A DNA stretch of 64,000 bases from JARRPM01 sp963792815 (GCA_963792815.1 CAWBXR010000004.1:354682-418681), one strand, 5' to 3'. Counted from the first letter of the stretch, positions 44,559-54,092 are shown. A program made the numbers and translations. Notes: generated by a model from the letters alone, not told the origin.

Positions 44559-44898
44559 GTTACTGACAAGTTAACGTGCGGATATTGTTAGAATCGGCAG
44601 AGGGTCTGCCCCGCATTGTCGGGAATGAATACATATAAACGTCATCGATTCCCGCTAGATATCATTTCCCATACTGTCCGGCTCTACTCTCGGTTCAATT
44701 TCAGTCACCGCGATACTGAAGATATGCTAGCTGAGCGCGGTATCACTGTGAGCAGAGCGGCCATTGGCTGGCGACGCACACTTGGGGCTTGACCGACCAG
44801 AAATGCGTAAACTGACTGCATTTTGAGATCTATTTGTAAGGATATCCTGCGTGTGATCCCCTTTCCGAGTAAAAATAGGTTTAACGCGTCAGTATCAA
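44559..44898 (+). mobile_element. IS6-family remnant fused to a 160-bp-element tail
   Basis: The left end, GGTTACTGACAAGTTAACG, is almost identical to the 160-bp element terminus. Then comes a clean transposase N-terminus at 44637: KRHRFPLDIISHTVRLYSRF and NFSHRDTEDMLAERGITVSR. From about 44785 the sequence switches to the right half of a 160-bp element (CCGACCAGAAATGCG ... TTTGTAAGGATATC ... CCGAGTAAAAATAGGTTTAA). It ends in a decayed terminus, CGCGTCAGTATC. This hybrid links the two element types directly. Confidence 0.7.
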
Positions 44899-44928
44899 GA
44901 ATAGTTACCAGCGCATTCTGCGGTTCGA

Positions 44929-45120
44929 TCAGTCTGGGAAAGGCGTAAATTCCTCCTGGTCATCCCCGACACTTCCCGCCATCGCCATTGCAGACCTGGC
45001 GTTGTCGGTAACTACTTCGATAGTGCCGCCGCGACTTAGAAATTCCTCAACCTGCGCATTGATCTGTAGTCTTATTCCTTCTTTCAGTGCTGGTTCCGAT
45101 GGTCCGGACAAAGTCTTCAT
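44929..45120 (-). CDS. Small hypothetical protein
   Basis: A 63-residue protein. ATG 45120 has GGGGG four bases upstream and is preferred over the frame to 45186. The central sequence (INAQVEEFLSRGGTIEVV) follows a pattern common to short gammaproteobacterial proteins: a helix, the GGxI turn and an acidic tail. No function is known. The rest of the frame is charged and soluble. Confidence 0.5.
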   Translation of the reverse strand: MKTLSGPSEPALKEGIRLQINAQVEEFLSRGGTIEVVTDNARSAMAMAGSVGDDQEEFTPFPD

Positions 45121-45305
45121 GGTGCCCCCTAATGATTTCTCATAGTAAACAATGATGCCTATGTATCGTATTATCGCGACATTCAAGTGAATTATTTATT
45201 TGGGAAGCAGTGCTTTGACAAGTAAAAAATTAGAAATTGATGTGGTGAGAGCGCTATTGCGATGACTGGATCACACTTTGCCATTGATTATTCCACCGCC
45301 ACGGA

Positions 45306-45440
45306 TTAACCGCAGGAGCTTTTAATGGCCGAACTGGCGTAGGTCCCGTCGGCGGCGTCGGCGTAGTCTCGTGATATTTTCAGAGGCCCGTTAACCAGTC
45401 GTACCAGCTCTTCCCGGTTGAGGTGGCAAGCGCTGTGCTT
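45306..45440 (-). pseudogene. Unrecognised C-terminal gene remnant
   Basis: The minus strand reads LNREELVRLVNGPLKISRDY followed by ADAADGTYASSAIKSSCG and a stop at 45306. It looks like a gene end (no start, open upstream until 45440) but I do not recognise the family. It may be chance. Otherwise the 45121-45533 gap shows nothing. Confidence 0.2.
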
Positions 45441-45533
45441 TTGAAGCTTTCGGAGTACTAGTAATTCGCTACTCGCACATACGTTATAATTTGCTATTAC
45501 ATTTCTGAGAGATAAGGATCAGGAAGGATGATA

Positions 45534-45977
45534 ATGAAGTGGACGGTTTATCTGTCGGGAGAAATACACACGGATTGGCGTCAGCAGATCATTGCTGGCT
45601 GCCAGGCTAGCGAGTTGCCTGTCGTATTCACTTCGGCGGTCACGGATCATGATGCTAGCGATAGTGCAGGAGATTTTCTGGGAGAAGAAGAACGTAATTT
45701 CTGGCGTGATCATAAGTCATCTAAGGTAAATACAGTACGCACCAAAACTCTGATCAAAAATTGTGATATCGCCGTGGTGCGATTCGGAAACAAATACAAA
45801 CAGTGGAACGCAGCGTTCGACGCAGGAGTCTGTGCAGCCCTGGACAAGCCATACATTACCCTGCATGACGAAGACATCATCCACCCGTTGAAGGAAGTGG
45901 ATGCGTCAGCGATGGCTTGGGCGACCGAGCCTGGGCAAATTGTGCAACTGTTGAAGTACGTGACGACAGCTCAGTGA
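45534..45977 (+). CDS. YtoQ-family protein
   Basis: A 147-residue protein. Of two ATGs six bases apart, the second has AGGAAGG at workable spacing and is preferred. It begins KWTVYLSGEIHTDWRQQI, carries TSAVTDHDASDSAGDFLGEE and ends with the NCDIAVVRFGNKYKQWNAAF / DAGVCAALDKPYITLH block. This is the nucleoside 2-deoxyribosyltransferase-like fold of the YtoQ family, whose reaction is not established. It is single and has no partner gene. Confidence 0.85.
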   Translation: MKWTVYLSGEIHTDWRQQIIAGCQASELPVVFTSAVTDHDASDSAGDFLGEEERNFWRDHKSSKVNTVRTKTLIKNCDIAVVRFGNKYKQWNAAFDAGVCAALDKPYITLHDEDIIHPLKEVDASAMAWATEPGQIVQLLKYVTTAQ

Positions 45978-46199
45978 GCTTCGGAGCTGACGTGTTCAGT
46001 TAAATGGCCCCCCCGGCTCCGGCTCTAACCGTTGGACCTGAAGACTCGACAACATTCTATGGGCTGCGAGGTCACGTGGTTGGTGGCCTGGCGACGGGTT
46101 CGTCCGGACTGACGAGTGGCTGATGGTTTCAAAACGACCATCGTCTACAATAAAACCTTACATTGCACGAATGCGACTTTTAAATCGGAGGCGCCGGTA

Positions 46200-46916
46200 A
46201 TGATATTACGAAAATCTCGTCCCCTGGTTGCCAGCTTCATTTTGTTGGCAACTTTAATTGTGCCGTCTGTTTTTGCTGAAACTATAGCTGTCATTGGTAC
46301 AGGGCAAGTCGCTCAGGCGCTTGGACCTAAATTTGCGGCCCAGGGGCACCTGGTTATCTACGGCTCCCGAGAGCCCGAGCGACCCGACGCCGCAAAGCTA
46401 GTCGATCGTACTGGCAATGGCGCCAGCGTGATGTTGGCAGCTGAAGCAGTCGCCCAGGCTAATATCATAGTACTGGCAGTGCCCGGACTGATGGTCGAGA
46501 AAATCGTCCGCGGGCTTGGCAGCCTTGCGGGTAAAATTATCATTGATCCAACTAATCCGCTGCGCCAGGTCAGCGATGGTATGTTTGAGCTTTCGACGGA
46601 CAGCTCAAATGCCGAGCTGATCCAGACTTTGCAGCCGGATGCCTATGTTGTGAAAGCTTTCAATACACTGAACTGGAGAACAATGATCGATCCCACATCG
46701 TCCGGTGGCCCTGTCTCTATCCCGTTGGTCGGTAACAGTGGCGAAGCGAAACACGTTGTCGCAAAACTCGTGACAGGGATGGGCCTGGAGCCCATCGACC
46801 TCGGGCCCGTTAAGCAGGCACGCTATGTCGAGGGTATGTTAATCCTGTGGATCAATAACCGCTTCGTCTCCGGTGAGCCTTTCGATTATTACCTGCGTAA
46901 AGTGCCCAAAAGTTGA
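46200..46916 (+). CDS. NAD(P)-binding F420-oxidoreductase-like protein with signal peptide
   Basis: A 238-residue protein. ATG 46200 has GGAGG eight bases ahead, and the product begins with a signal peptide (PLVASFILLATLIVPSVFAE). The Rossmann loop IAVIGTGQVAQALG follows directly, with YGSREPERP, ILAVPGLMVEK-like segments and AFNTLNWRTMIDP. The fold is that of NADPH-dependent F420 reductases / NAD-binding domain 2 proteins, which are normally cytoplasmic. An exported version is unusual, because NADP(H) is not expected in the periplasm. Confidence 0.75.
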   Translation: MILRKSRPLVASFILLATLIVPSVFAETIAVIGTGQVAQALGPKFAAQGHLVIYGSREPERPDAAKLVDRTGNGASVMLAAEAVAQANIIVLAVPGLMVEKIVRGLGSLAGKIIIDPTNPLRQVSDGMFELSTDSSNAELIQTLQPDAYVVKAFNTLNWRTMIDPTSSGGPVSIPLVGNSGEAKHVVAKLVTGMGLEPIDLGPVKQARYVEGMLILWINNRFVSGEPFDYYLRKVPKS

Positions 46917-47006
46917 TTCTCGAGCTCTACCTCAGCTACTGCCCAGGCCTTGCCGTCCAACGTGTCGATACCCTCTCAAGCGCTCAGGTGAGGCCGCGCC
47001 GAATCG

Positions 47007-48080
47007 CTAGAATGCACTCGTAAAGTCAGGTGCCGATATCAATCTGTCACCGACAAAGGAGCCCATATAGACACGCCCGTTCTGTGGTACTGCTACCGTA
47101 GCAGCACCCATGGGTGCCCCGCGGTGTGTAAATATGTTTTCAGTGGCCATGGTATTGGGATCCAGTGCCACAATGGTGAACTGGGCACTGCAGGGCGTGA
47201 CCTGACTTTCGAAACAACCGATCGTCTCCATAAGACTACCGCTGTGCGTGACTACCCAGAGGCGACCATCAGAACCCCAGGCGCTGTTGTCCGCATTGGC
47301 AATCAAGGCTGTGGCTACGGTCTCGCCGGTTTGCGCATCAATCTTCCACACTTCCTGATTGATATACATATTCGCGAATACATAACGCTCGTCTGCAGAA
47401 ATCTCGATGCCGTTTGGCTGGCGGGCTTCGGTGCCGGGTAATATTCTCAATCCGGTGTCTTTGTTCCACCGCCAAAGATCACCGGTGTTGAAACCAACAA
47501 GGCTTTGTAAGTTCTCGATCAAGCCACCCTCGTGGAACATGCGGGTAAAGATCAAGTCGCCGTTGGACAGGCCCACCACATCGTTCATAAATGTTTCATC
47601 CGCTGCTGGCACACAGCCGCGCCAGGCCAAGGTGGTGTCGGCACCATGACCTAATACCTCAAACATCTCCACTGCCTCGCGGCCATGATTTACCACCAGA
47701 TAGCGCCAGCGGCCGTTTGATAACTGCCCCAGGTGCGTGCCATGAGGGCTGAAGTTATCCTGCGGGGGGGGCTGGCAATTGCTTTCACCCCAGGCCGCTT
47801 CTGCTGATCTCGGAATAGCTGAGGCCAGCGGAAACAACCTGGTCAACCTTTCGCTTTCGGTATCAAACAGGCCAAGGCTACCGGTGGCTTCTGTCATTCC
47901 GCCAAAGTGCGCGAGAAGCAGGTGCCGCCCATCTTCCAGTGCGGCGATATCTTCGGGGGATTGCATTTCGCAAACGGGGCGGATGTCACCGACTGGTTCG
48001 CAGCCGGTGATTTTGGGATGGTCGTCGCCACAGGCTGTAACACAAATCAAAACGCCCAAAGAAACTACTATCATTCTCAT
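47007..48080 (-). CDS. SMP-30/gluconolactonase-like beta-propeller lipoprotein
   Basis: A 357-residue lipoprotein (SLGVLICVTACGDD, lipobox VTAC). The mature part has six-bladed propeller motifs: SPEDIAALEDGRHLLLAHFG, NDVVGLSNGDLIFTRMFH, PNGIEISADERYVFANMYIN. The last is the calcium-site strand of the SMP-30/strictosidine-synthase fold. It probably hydrolyses lactones or binds a small ligand at the cell surface. GAGGGAAG precedes the start. It is followed on the same strand, upstream, by an SDR. Confidence 0.8.
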   Translation of the reverse strand: MRMIVVSLGVLICVTACGDDHPKITGCEPVGDIRPVCEMQSPEDIAALEDGRHLLLAHFGGMTEATGSLGLFDTESERLTRLFPLASAIPRSAEAAWGESNCQPPPQDNFSPHGTHLGQLSNGRWRYLVVNHGREAVEMFEVLGHGADTTLAWRGCVPAADETFMNDVVGLSNGDLIFTRMFHEGGLIENLQSLVGFNTGDLWRWNKDTGLRILPGTEARQPNGIEISADERYVFANMYINQEVWKIDAQTGETVATALIANADNSAWGSDGRLWVVTHSGSLMETIGCFESQVTPCSAQFTIVALDPNTMATENIFTHRGAPMGAATVAVPQNGRVYMGSFVGDRLISAPDFTSAF

Positions 48081-48111
48081 AAGACTTCCCTCTTGTCCGT
48101 CCCCTCTTGTT

Positions 48112-49014
48112 TTACAGATACTCGGCTACCCACTGCTCGCTGAGCGACCAGAGTCTTGCTGCTACCTGCGGGTCTTTTGCCTCGGCTGTTTGCTTGGCTT
48201 GCTGGCAGTGGGAGAAGTAACCGCCGGCGATCTCACTTGCCGGCTCATGCAGGGCGCAATAAACAGTGGTAGCTGCACCCTGGTTGGGGCTCTTGGTGAA
48301 AGGACTGGCGAGCCAGAAGGCTATTCGAAATAGCATGGACTCGCGGCCAAAGTCGGTAGTGACCAATGCGCCAGGATGAACCGAACAGGCGGTCAAACCC
48401 TGGCTGCCGTAGCGACGCTGCAATTCATCGGCCATGAGCACGTTACAGAGTTTAGCCTGCCCATAAGCGCGCATCGACATGTAAGGCCCCTGTGCTTTAC
48501 CGAGGTTCTTGAAATCCAGCCGCGCCGGGTAGCGATGCGACTCGCTGGATACCATAACGACTCTTGCTGACTGTGCGGCCAACAGCTTCGGCATCAGTAG
48601 CTCGGTCAGCAGAAAATGTCCGATATGACAAACACCAACTGTTCGCTCGAAACCCTGAGCGGTGGTCATCAGGCTGGGTGCGGAAGACCCGGCATTGTTG
48701 ATCAATAGCGAGAGCGTATCGTGGCAATATTCTTTTGCAAACTCACGGACGCTATTGAGATCGCTCAGGTCAAGCTTCATAGCAGTAACTTTCGCTTCAG
48801 GGTGTTGCTGGCGAATTTTCTGGCAAGCTTGTTCTGCAGCCTCGGTATTGCGGCAGGCCAGGGTAACAACGCCACCGATACTGGCCAGGGCGCGGGCAGT
48901 TTGGTAACCAATACCGGTATTGGCACCGGTGACAATGATGCTTTTACCGCTGAGATCATGCCCCTCGACGACGTCGTCAGCACTACTGCGGGCATTGTAT
49001 TGCCTTTTGGTCAT
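48112..49014 (-). CDS. Short-chain dehydrogenase, retinol-dehydrogenase-like
   Basis: A 300-residue SDR with VTGANTGIGYQTA near residue 29, NNAGSSAPS, the catalytic Ser in VMVSSESHRYP and AYGQAKLCN. The longer substrate loop and the Lys-rich tail are those of the retinol dehydrogenase/WW-oxidoreductase group. AGGAGCTGGAA precedes the start. The lipoprotein propeller begins 32 bp after its stop on the same strand, so the two may be one transcript. Confidence 0.9.
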   Translation of the reverse strand: MTKRQYNARSSADDVVEGHDLSGKSIIVTGANTGIGYQTARALASIGGVVTLACRNTEAAEQACQKIRQQHPEAKVTAMKLDLSDLNSVREFAKEYCHDTLSLLINNAGSSAPSLMTTAQGFERTVGVCHIGHFLLTELLMPKLLAAQSARVVMVSSESHRYPARLDFKNLGKAQGPYMSMRAYGQAKLCNVLMADELQRRYGSQGLTACSVHPGALVTTDFGRESMLFRIAFWLASPFTKSPNQGAATTVYCALHEPASEIAGGYFSHCQQAKQTAEAKDPQVAARLWSLSEQWVAEYL

Positions 49015-49060
49015 TTCCAGCTCCTGACAAATGGTTCACCGCAGTATCATCGAAAAGATG

Positions 49061-49245
49061 GGTATCGCCAAATTAGCTCGATGATATGGCTAGAACCGGC
49101 TCATGAATGCTCACAGACGCCGCCGATTCCCGTCAGATATCATTCCTTTCCTGGGAGCTCACACTGCGGTTGGCAATTTTGCAATCTGGGCAGGCACCTG
49201 GTCAGGGCTGAACACTATCGGAATCTCAGGATGGGTGCGTTCTCC
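49061..49245 (+). mobile_element. IS6-family remnant with internal deletion (N- and C-terminal pieces joined)
   Basis: A left end (GGTATCGCCAAATTAGCTCG) and the N-terminal DIIS-type segment in decayed form (PVRYHSFPGSS) are joined directly to the C-terminal segment FCNLGRHLVRAEHYRNLRMG and AFS. The centre of the gene (about 150 residues) is missing. The copy resembles the step between a full IS6 element and a short non-autonomous one. Confidence 0.6.
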
Positions 49246-49269
49246 CTGCCTTAGCGAGCTGGAGAACCT

Positions 49270-50883
49270 CTAGTAGAAAACACAGTGCTCGAAGCCACTG
49301 TCCCTCTCTTTGTCGCAGTATTGCTGGTACTCAGGCACGCCGCCGATATAGGCCAGTAAGCGCCTCGGCTTCCCTTCGATATTGGCGCCGGTATACCAGG
49401 AGTCGGTTTTTGTCACCAGGGCTTGAGCTGCCGTCTCATCGTGATGCTGACCCCAGGCGGCTTCCGCTTCTGCTGTCGGTTCTATCGCCTCTACTCCTTT
49501 CTTACGGACGAAGTCCACACAGGCGGTAATCCAGTCGACTTGCTGTTGTATGCAGGTGGGAACATTACAAAATGCGGCGGCCGGAGACATTGGCCCCATG
49601 ACCATGAACATATTGGGATAGCCATTTACCTGTAGCCCCAGGTAGGTATTGATGCCATTTTGTTCCCATTCGTCCCGTAGTGAGCGTTTCTGGCGACCAC
49701 GCATGTCGATAGAGGTCAGGGCGCCGGTGCCGGCGTCGAATCCGGTGGCGAATATCAGGATATCCAGGTCGTGATGCCCCGAACGGGTGGTAATGCCGGA
49801 AGCATCCACGCTATCAATGGGGTCTTCGTTGAGGTCGACCAGATGCACGTTGTCGCGATTGTAGGCCTCGAAATAGTGAGTCTCCAGTGGTACGCGCCGA
49901 GTGCCGAACTGATGATCGGTGGGTATCAGTTTCTCCGCCAATACCGGGTCATTTACCCTGGCACGAATATGCTCGGCGGCAAATTTAGAGAACACCTTAC
50001 TCACGTCCTCAACCATGAATAGGTCGGCCCAGGAGCCTACCCAGAACTTTAATGAGCCGTCTTCCCACAACTCTTTCAGGCGGGCTTCACGTTCCTGTTC
50101 ATCAACTTCGAAAAAGGGCGTTTCGTCAGAACCCCAGGAGTGCCCCCCGAAGGTCTTGTTGACCTGCTCGCGCGTTTCGGGATATTCGCTGCGCAGCTTG
50201 CTGCGGGCGGTATCGTCGTATTTGGGGTTGTTCATCGGTATGGCCCAATTGGGCGTGCGTTGAAATACCTTCAGACTGCCGACTTGATCGGCGATCGTCT
50301 GGATCACCTGAATGCCGGTCGCACCGGTGCCGATAATGCCTACGCGCTTACCTGCCAGATCAATACCTTCCTGCGGCCAGCGGCTGGTGTGCACCTTTGT
50401 TCCCTTGAACTTGTCGATACCTGGAATGTTTGGCGTATTGGGTACAGAGAGACCACCTGCGCCCATTACAAAGAACTGGCAGCTATAGTTAGCGCCGTTC
50501 TCTGTAGTGATGGTCCAGCGTTTGCTGCCTTCATTGTAGGTGGCGGCGGTGACACGCGAATTGAATGTGATGTCCTTTTTCAGGTCAAATTTATCGGCAA
50601 CAAAATTCAGGTAGCGCTCCGTCTCTTCCTGTGCCGGGAACCGCTCGCTCCAGTCCCACTCGTCCAGCAGCTCTTGCGAAAACCAGTACTGGTAAACCTT
50701 GGACTCGGAGTCTGTTCTCGCACCCGGATAACGATTCCAGTACCAGGTGCCGCCTACGCCGGTACCTGCTTCGAGAACCTTGACCTTGAGCCCCAGTTCG
50801 CGAAATTTATATAACTGATAGAGACCGGTGAAGCCGGCACCGACAACAACCGCGTCAAATTCTTCCATGTGTCCGCTTTGCAT
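49270..50883 (-). CDS. Flavin-containing Baeyer-Villiger monooxygenase
   Basis: A 537-residue protein. Three ATGs are in frame; 50883 has GGAGG nine bases ahead and is preferred over 50889 and 50940. It has the FAD loop VVGAGFTGLYQL, GGTWYWNRYPGARTD, the BVMO fingerprint FKGTKVHTSRWP and the NADPH loop GIIGTGATGIQVI. DILIFATGFDAGTGALTSID lies near residue 380. It inserts one oxygen next to a carbonyl to form an ester or lactone. A second, frameshifted gene of the same class lies at 20470-22276. The two proteins differ clearly and are not recent duplicates. Confidence 0.93.
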   Translation of the reverse strand: MQSGHMEEFDAVVVGAGFTGLYQLYKFRELGLKVKVLEAGTGVGGTWYWNRYPGARTDSESKVYQYWFSQELLDEWDWSERFPAQEETERYLNFVADKFDLKKDITFNSRVTAATYNEGSKRWTITTENGANYSCQFFVMGAGGLSVPNTPNIPGIDKFKGTKVHTSRWPQEGIDLAGKRVGIIGTGATGIQVIQTIADQVGSLKVFQRTPNWAIPMNNPKYDDTARSKLRSEYPETREQVNKTFGGHSWGSDETPFFEVDEQEREARLKELWEDGSLKFWVGSWADLFMVEDVSKVFSKFAAEHIRARVNDPVLAEKLIPTDHQFGTRRVPLETHYFEAYNRDNVHLVDLNEDPIDSVDASGITTRSGHHDLDILIFATGFDAGTGALTSIDMRGRQKRSLRDEWEQNGINTYLGLQVNGYPNMFMVMGPMSPAAAFCNVPTCIQQQVDWITACVDFVRKKGVEAIEPTAEAEAAWGQHHDETAAQALVTKTDSWYTGANIEGKPRRLLAYIGGVPEYQQYCDKERDSGFEHCVFY

Positions 50884-50973
50884 CGTCATTTTCCTCCATA
50901 CTCGAATAGTTATGGCGGCAGGATAGCAGAGTTCTGTCATTCTGCGAGAGACTGGTCATGATGCCTGGACTTT

Positions 50974-51193
50974 ACCCGGTTGAGAGAGCGAGGAATGCGT
51001 AAGTTCAAATCAGTTCCACAGGCGCAGCGATTTTCGGGTGCTCATGCGGTCTTCATTAGTTCATTCAATTTTGGGAGGCATCTGGTCAGAGCTAAACATT
51101 ATCGTGATCACAGAGACTGTGCGCTTAACGAGGTGGTCCGATTTAGAGGGGCCAAACCATTCTGCGGTCGAGAGACATTAACTTGCCAATACC
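50974..51193 (+). mobile_element. IS6-family remnant (C-terminal region and right terminus)
   Basis: The + strand reads TRLRERGMRKFKSVPQAQRF, then SGAHAVFISSFNFGRHLVRA and KHYRDHRDCALNE. This is the cleanest C-terminal IS6 segment in the window. It ends in the right terminus, AACTTGCCAATACC. The first two thirds of the gene are missing. Confidence 0.7.
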
Positions 51194-51196
51194 ATT

Positions 51197-51388
51197 ATGA
51201 GCGATCTCGAATATCCAGCATGTATCAATGAGCTCTACCAGAGTGAGGTGCTTGGCGAACGAGCATTCCTTGCCCTGATGGCCGCCGCGAAGAACGAGCG
51301 AAAGAAATACCACTTCGGCACCTTTTCGCGGTTGGAATCGGAGACCAGGGTGCGTCTGCGGCCATCCGTCTACTGCGATACCCGCTGA
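51197..51388 (+). pseudogene. Truncated conserved hypothetical protein
   Basis: A 63-residue frame: INELYQSEVLGERAFLALMA, AAKNERKKYHFGTFSRLESE. This is recognisable as the N-terminal third of a conserved hypothetical family of about 180 residues with a LETETKxRLRP motif. It ends in an unrelated tail. It begins 4 bp after the right end of an IS6 remnant. Confidence 0.4.
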
Positions 51389-51535
51389 CACCGCCTTGAC
51401 CTCCCGACTCCGGATTGTGGGCCTTACCCCACATCCCTATAAAGGTCGGAAGGTGTATTCTATAGAAAAACTATAAGATGGTGGGCTCAGAAGGACTTGA
51501 ACGGCAGCGGCAGCCGACTCCCTGGCGCCACCGAC

Positions 51536-53533
51536 CTACTGCATATAACGACCCAGGAATGCCGATATCGTATCGTACCAGGCGAGGATATTCGGGGGTT
51601 TTTGGATAAAGTGGCATTCCTCGGGAAACAACAGCAGTTCCGACTCTACACCGTGGTATTGCAAGCCCTCGAACAAGGCCAGAGCCTCGCTCACCGGACA
51701 GCGATAATCCTTTTCGCCGTGAATGATCAGCGTGGGTGTCTTCCAGTTGGCCAGGTACTTCCACGGCGCATAGCGATCGAAGCTGTCCGGGTTCTGGTAG
51801 GGGTTCTGGCCGCCCATCTCCAGGTACCACCAGGCGGGGTGGTCGGTCACCCCGGTAAAGGTTGCCATGTTCACGATGCTGGCGTGGGTGATGATGCAGC
51901 GGAAGCGATCCGTCTGGGTGCCGATCCAGTTGCTCATGTAGCCGCCGAAGGATCCCCCCATGGCCATCATCCTGTTACCGTCGATATCCTTGCGAGCGGA
52001 AACCGCGTCGGCTACGGCCATCAGATCCTCATAGCACTGGCCGCCCCAGGTATTCCCCCAGATTCCCTGGATGAATTCCTGCCCGAAGCCGGTGGAACCC
52101 CTGGGGTTGGGTTGTACGATGGCATAGCCCTGGGCAAGGTAGGGGAGCGGATTCCAGCGCCAGTGCCAGTTGTCGCCACTCATGCCCATCGGACCGCCGT
52201 GTATCCACATCAGCGTGGGCAGCCTGCCCTTCGCTCCCCGGGGCTTCAACAACCAGCTTTGCACGAATTTGCCATCGGTAGACCGGGTCTGGATGCTTTC
52301 GGTCTCAATCCAGTCGGCGCTGTCGAAACCGGAAAGCCTGGCCAGTCGGCGCGGAGCGGAGCGCCCGCTGGCCTTGACCAGGAATGGTTCTGGCGCCTGC
52401 AGCAGGGTGGAGCGGATGCCCACGGCGCCGCCATCCGGCAGGGCCAGGCAGGCACTGTGGTGGCCACCGCTCCCGGCACTAGTCATGCGGGCCACCTTGC
52501 CGCTTTTGGCATCCACCCGAAACAGGGGTGTTGTTCCAGCGTCGTCGGCGGTCACCAGCAGAGCCGAACCGTCCGTGCACCACTGCTGCGGTTGCGGCCA
52601 GCGGTCCCAGTCTGACGCCAGACTCCGCCCCTTGCCGGTCCTCACATTGAACAACACCAGGCGCGGGCAGGGTGCGCTGGCGGCGGAGCGAAAGGCCTGG
52701 ACGGCAGCCAGGGTCCTGCCGTCCGGTGCGAACAGCGGGGACTCAATATTGCAGCAGGCCTCGGCCCCGAACATGCGGTCGGTGCCCGCGTCCAGATCGA
52801 ATACCCGCAGCGCCGTATCCTGCTCGCGATCCTGGCCCGGGGTCGACCAGGTAATCGCCACCTGACGACCATCGTCGGACAGGTCGAACTCGGGCTCGAT
52901 GGCAAGTTCCCGGCGCGCGGTCGACGTCAGGTCAGTGCGCTGGTTGCCGTCGCTGCGGCAGGCGATCAGATGGGTGTTCGCCATATCGTGGTTTTCATGT
53001 AGCCAATGGTCCCAGTGGCGAACCGGCTGTCGGGTGAAGTGACGCGCATTGGGCCCTGTCTTTGCCCGCTGCGCAGCAGTCTCCCGTTGTTTGTCGTGGG
53101 CAACGTCGGGCAGCACCGAAGCGGTATACACCAGCCGGTCGCCACGGCGGGCGAAGCGGAAGTCCGATATCCCGAGGGGCTCATCGCTTAGCTGAAGGGG
53201 CTCGCCACCGGTGGCGGGCAGAATCCATATCTGATTGCGTTTGTCGGCACCCTCGTCCGTCTTTATATCCGTAGGTTTGCGATTGGACAAAAATCCCAGG
53301 GCACCATCGTGACGAAAGCAGGGCGCCGCATCACTGCTGTCCCCGCGGGTCAACTGAACCGGCTCGGAGCCATCGAATGCCACTTTCCACAGGTCGCTGG
53401 CATAGTCCGCCCCGTCCTGATCAAGGCGCATGACGGCTACCGCCAGCCAGCTGCTGTCAGGTGCAAGTGCGGTCGCGGTTACCCGGCCGAGCCCGATATG
53501 TTGCGCAGAGCTGTATTTGATTTTCTTGTTCAT
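51536..53533 (-). CDS. S9-family prolyl oligopeptidase-like peptidase
   Basis: A 665-residue protein with an N-terminal beta-propeller (ASDLWKVAFDGSEPVQLTRG, FDLSDDGRQVAITWS) and a C-terminal alpha/beta-hydrolase domain. The catalytic residues are Ser528 in GGSFGGYMSNW, Asp609 in HGEKDYRCPVS and His641 in EECHF. It is closest to dipeptidyl-peptidase-5/acylaminoacyl-peptidase types. No signal peptide is seen, so it is cytoplasmic. GGGAGGCCCGTC precedes the ATG. Confidence 0.9.
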   Translation of the reverse strand: MNKKIKYSSAQHIGLGRVTATALAPDSSWLAVAVMRLDQDGADYASDLWKVAFDGSEPVQLTRGDSSDAAPCFRHDGALGFLSNRKPTDIKTDEGADKRNQIWILPATGGEPLQLSDEPLGISDFRFARRGDRLVYTASVLPDVAHDKQRETAAQRAKTGPNARHFTRQPVRHWDHWLHENHDMANTHLIACRSDGNQRTDLTSTARRELAIEPEFDLSDDGRQVAITWSTPGQDREQDTALRVFDLDAGTDRMFGAEACCNIESPLFAPDGRTLAAVQAFRSAASAPCPRLVLFNVRTGKGRSLASDWDRWPQPQQWCTDGSALLVTADDAGTTPLFRVDAKSGKVARMTSAGSGGHHSACLALPDGGAVGIRSTLLQAPEPFLVKASGRSAPRRLARLSGFDSADWIETESIQTRSTDGKFVQSWLLKPRGAKGRLPTLMWIHGGPMGMSGDNWHWRWNPLPYLAQGYAIVQPNPRGSTGFGQEFIQGIWGNTWGGQCYEDLMAVADAVSARKDIDGNRMMAMGGSFGGYMSNWIGTQTDRFRCIITHASIVNMATFTGVTDHPAWWYLEMGGQNPYQNPDSFDRYAPWKYLANWKTPTLIIHGEKDYRCPVSEALALFEGLQYHGVESELLLFPEECHFIQKPPNILAWYDTISAFLGRYMQ

Positions 53534-53667
53534 GACGGGCCTCCCGATATGGTGAGGTAATTATTCTCGCACGCTCATCCCGTTGCGACTACGCAACGGA
53601 TTCAATACCGATCGTCCTGGCCGCGCACCTGGTTTTATCTGCCCATGGCGAATTCATGGCTTAGGTT

Positions 53668-53830
53668 GGTACTGACAAGTTAACTTGTTTTGGCTCGAAA
53701 AGTGGGAATGAGAAGTAGAAAATGCTGTTGAAACAACCCCAAAGTGGGGTCTGATGATGCATTCCTGGTCGGTCAAACCCGACTTGAGTTAGTGCCCACC
53801 CATCACCTTGAGTTAACTTGTCAGTAACCC
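53668..53830 (-). repeat. 160-bp MITE-like element, copy 5 (inverted orientation)
   Basis: GGTACTGACAAGTTAACTT left and AGTTAACTTGTCAGTAACC right. Read on the minus strand the interior aligns with copies 7 and 8 (GACCGACCAGGAGTGC ... CACTTT). It is about 95% identical by eye to copy 6, which lies in the same orientation on the other side of the next gene. The 53831-54092 leader shows no gene. Confidence 0.85.
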
Positions 53831-54092
53831 TTAAGTGGTTGTTTATAAAAAAAGTTATCAGGAGGTAATCGCTGGCCGGAAACTAATACGAGAAAAGTTC
53901 TGCCAATCAGCGTAGTATCCTGATTCCTTGAAGTGCGCGGCCTAAGACAGTCGCTCAATCTGGTGCTCTGAAAGTCATTCGAATTTTCAGCGACAAACGA
54001 CAATATGTTCCAGACTTCCCACTTAGTCCTTTTCAATCATAGCGCTTATCGAATCGAGCTAATTTTGATTTTCAAATTTTCAGGAGGTTGAA

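Noticed and set aside
53821..54036. 71-residue minus-strand frame before the SHOCT gene
   Set aside because: Frame starts in the leader and ends inside a MITE; no homology seen.
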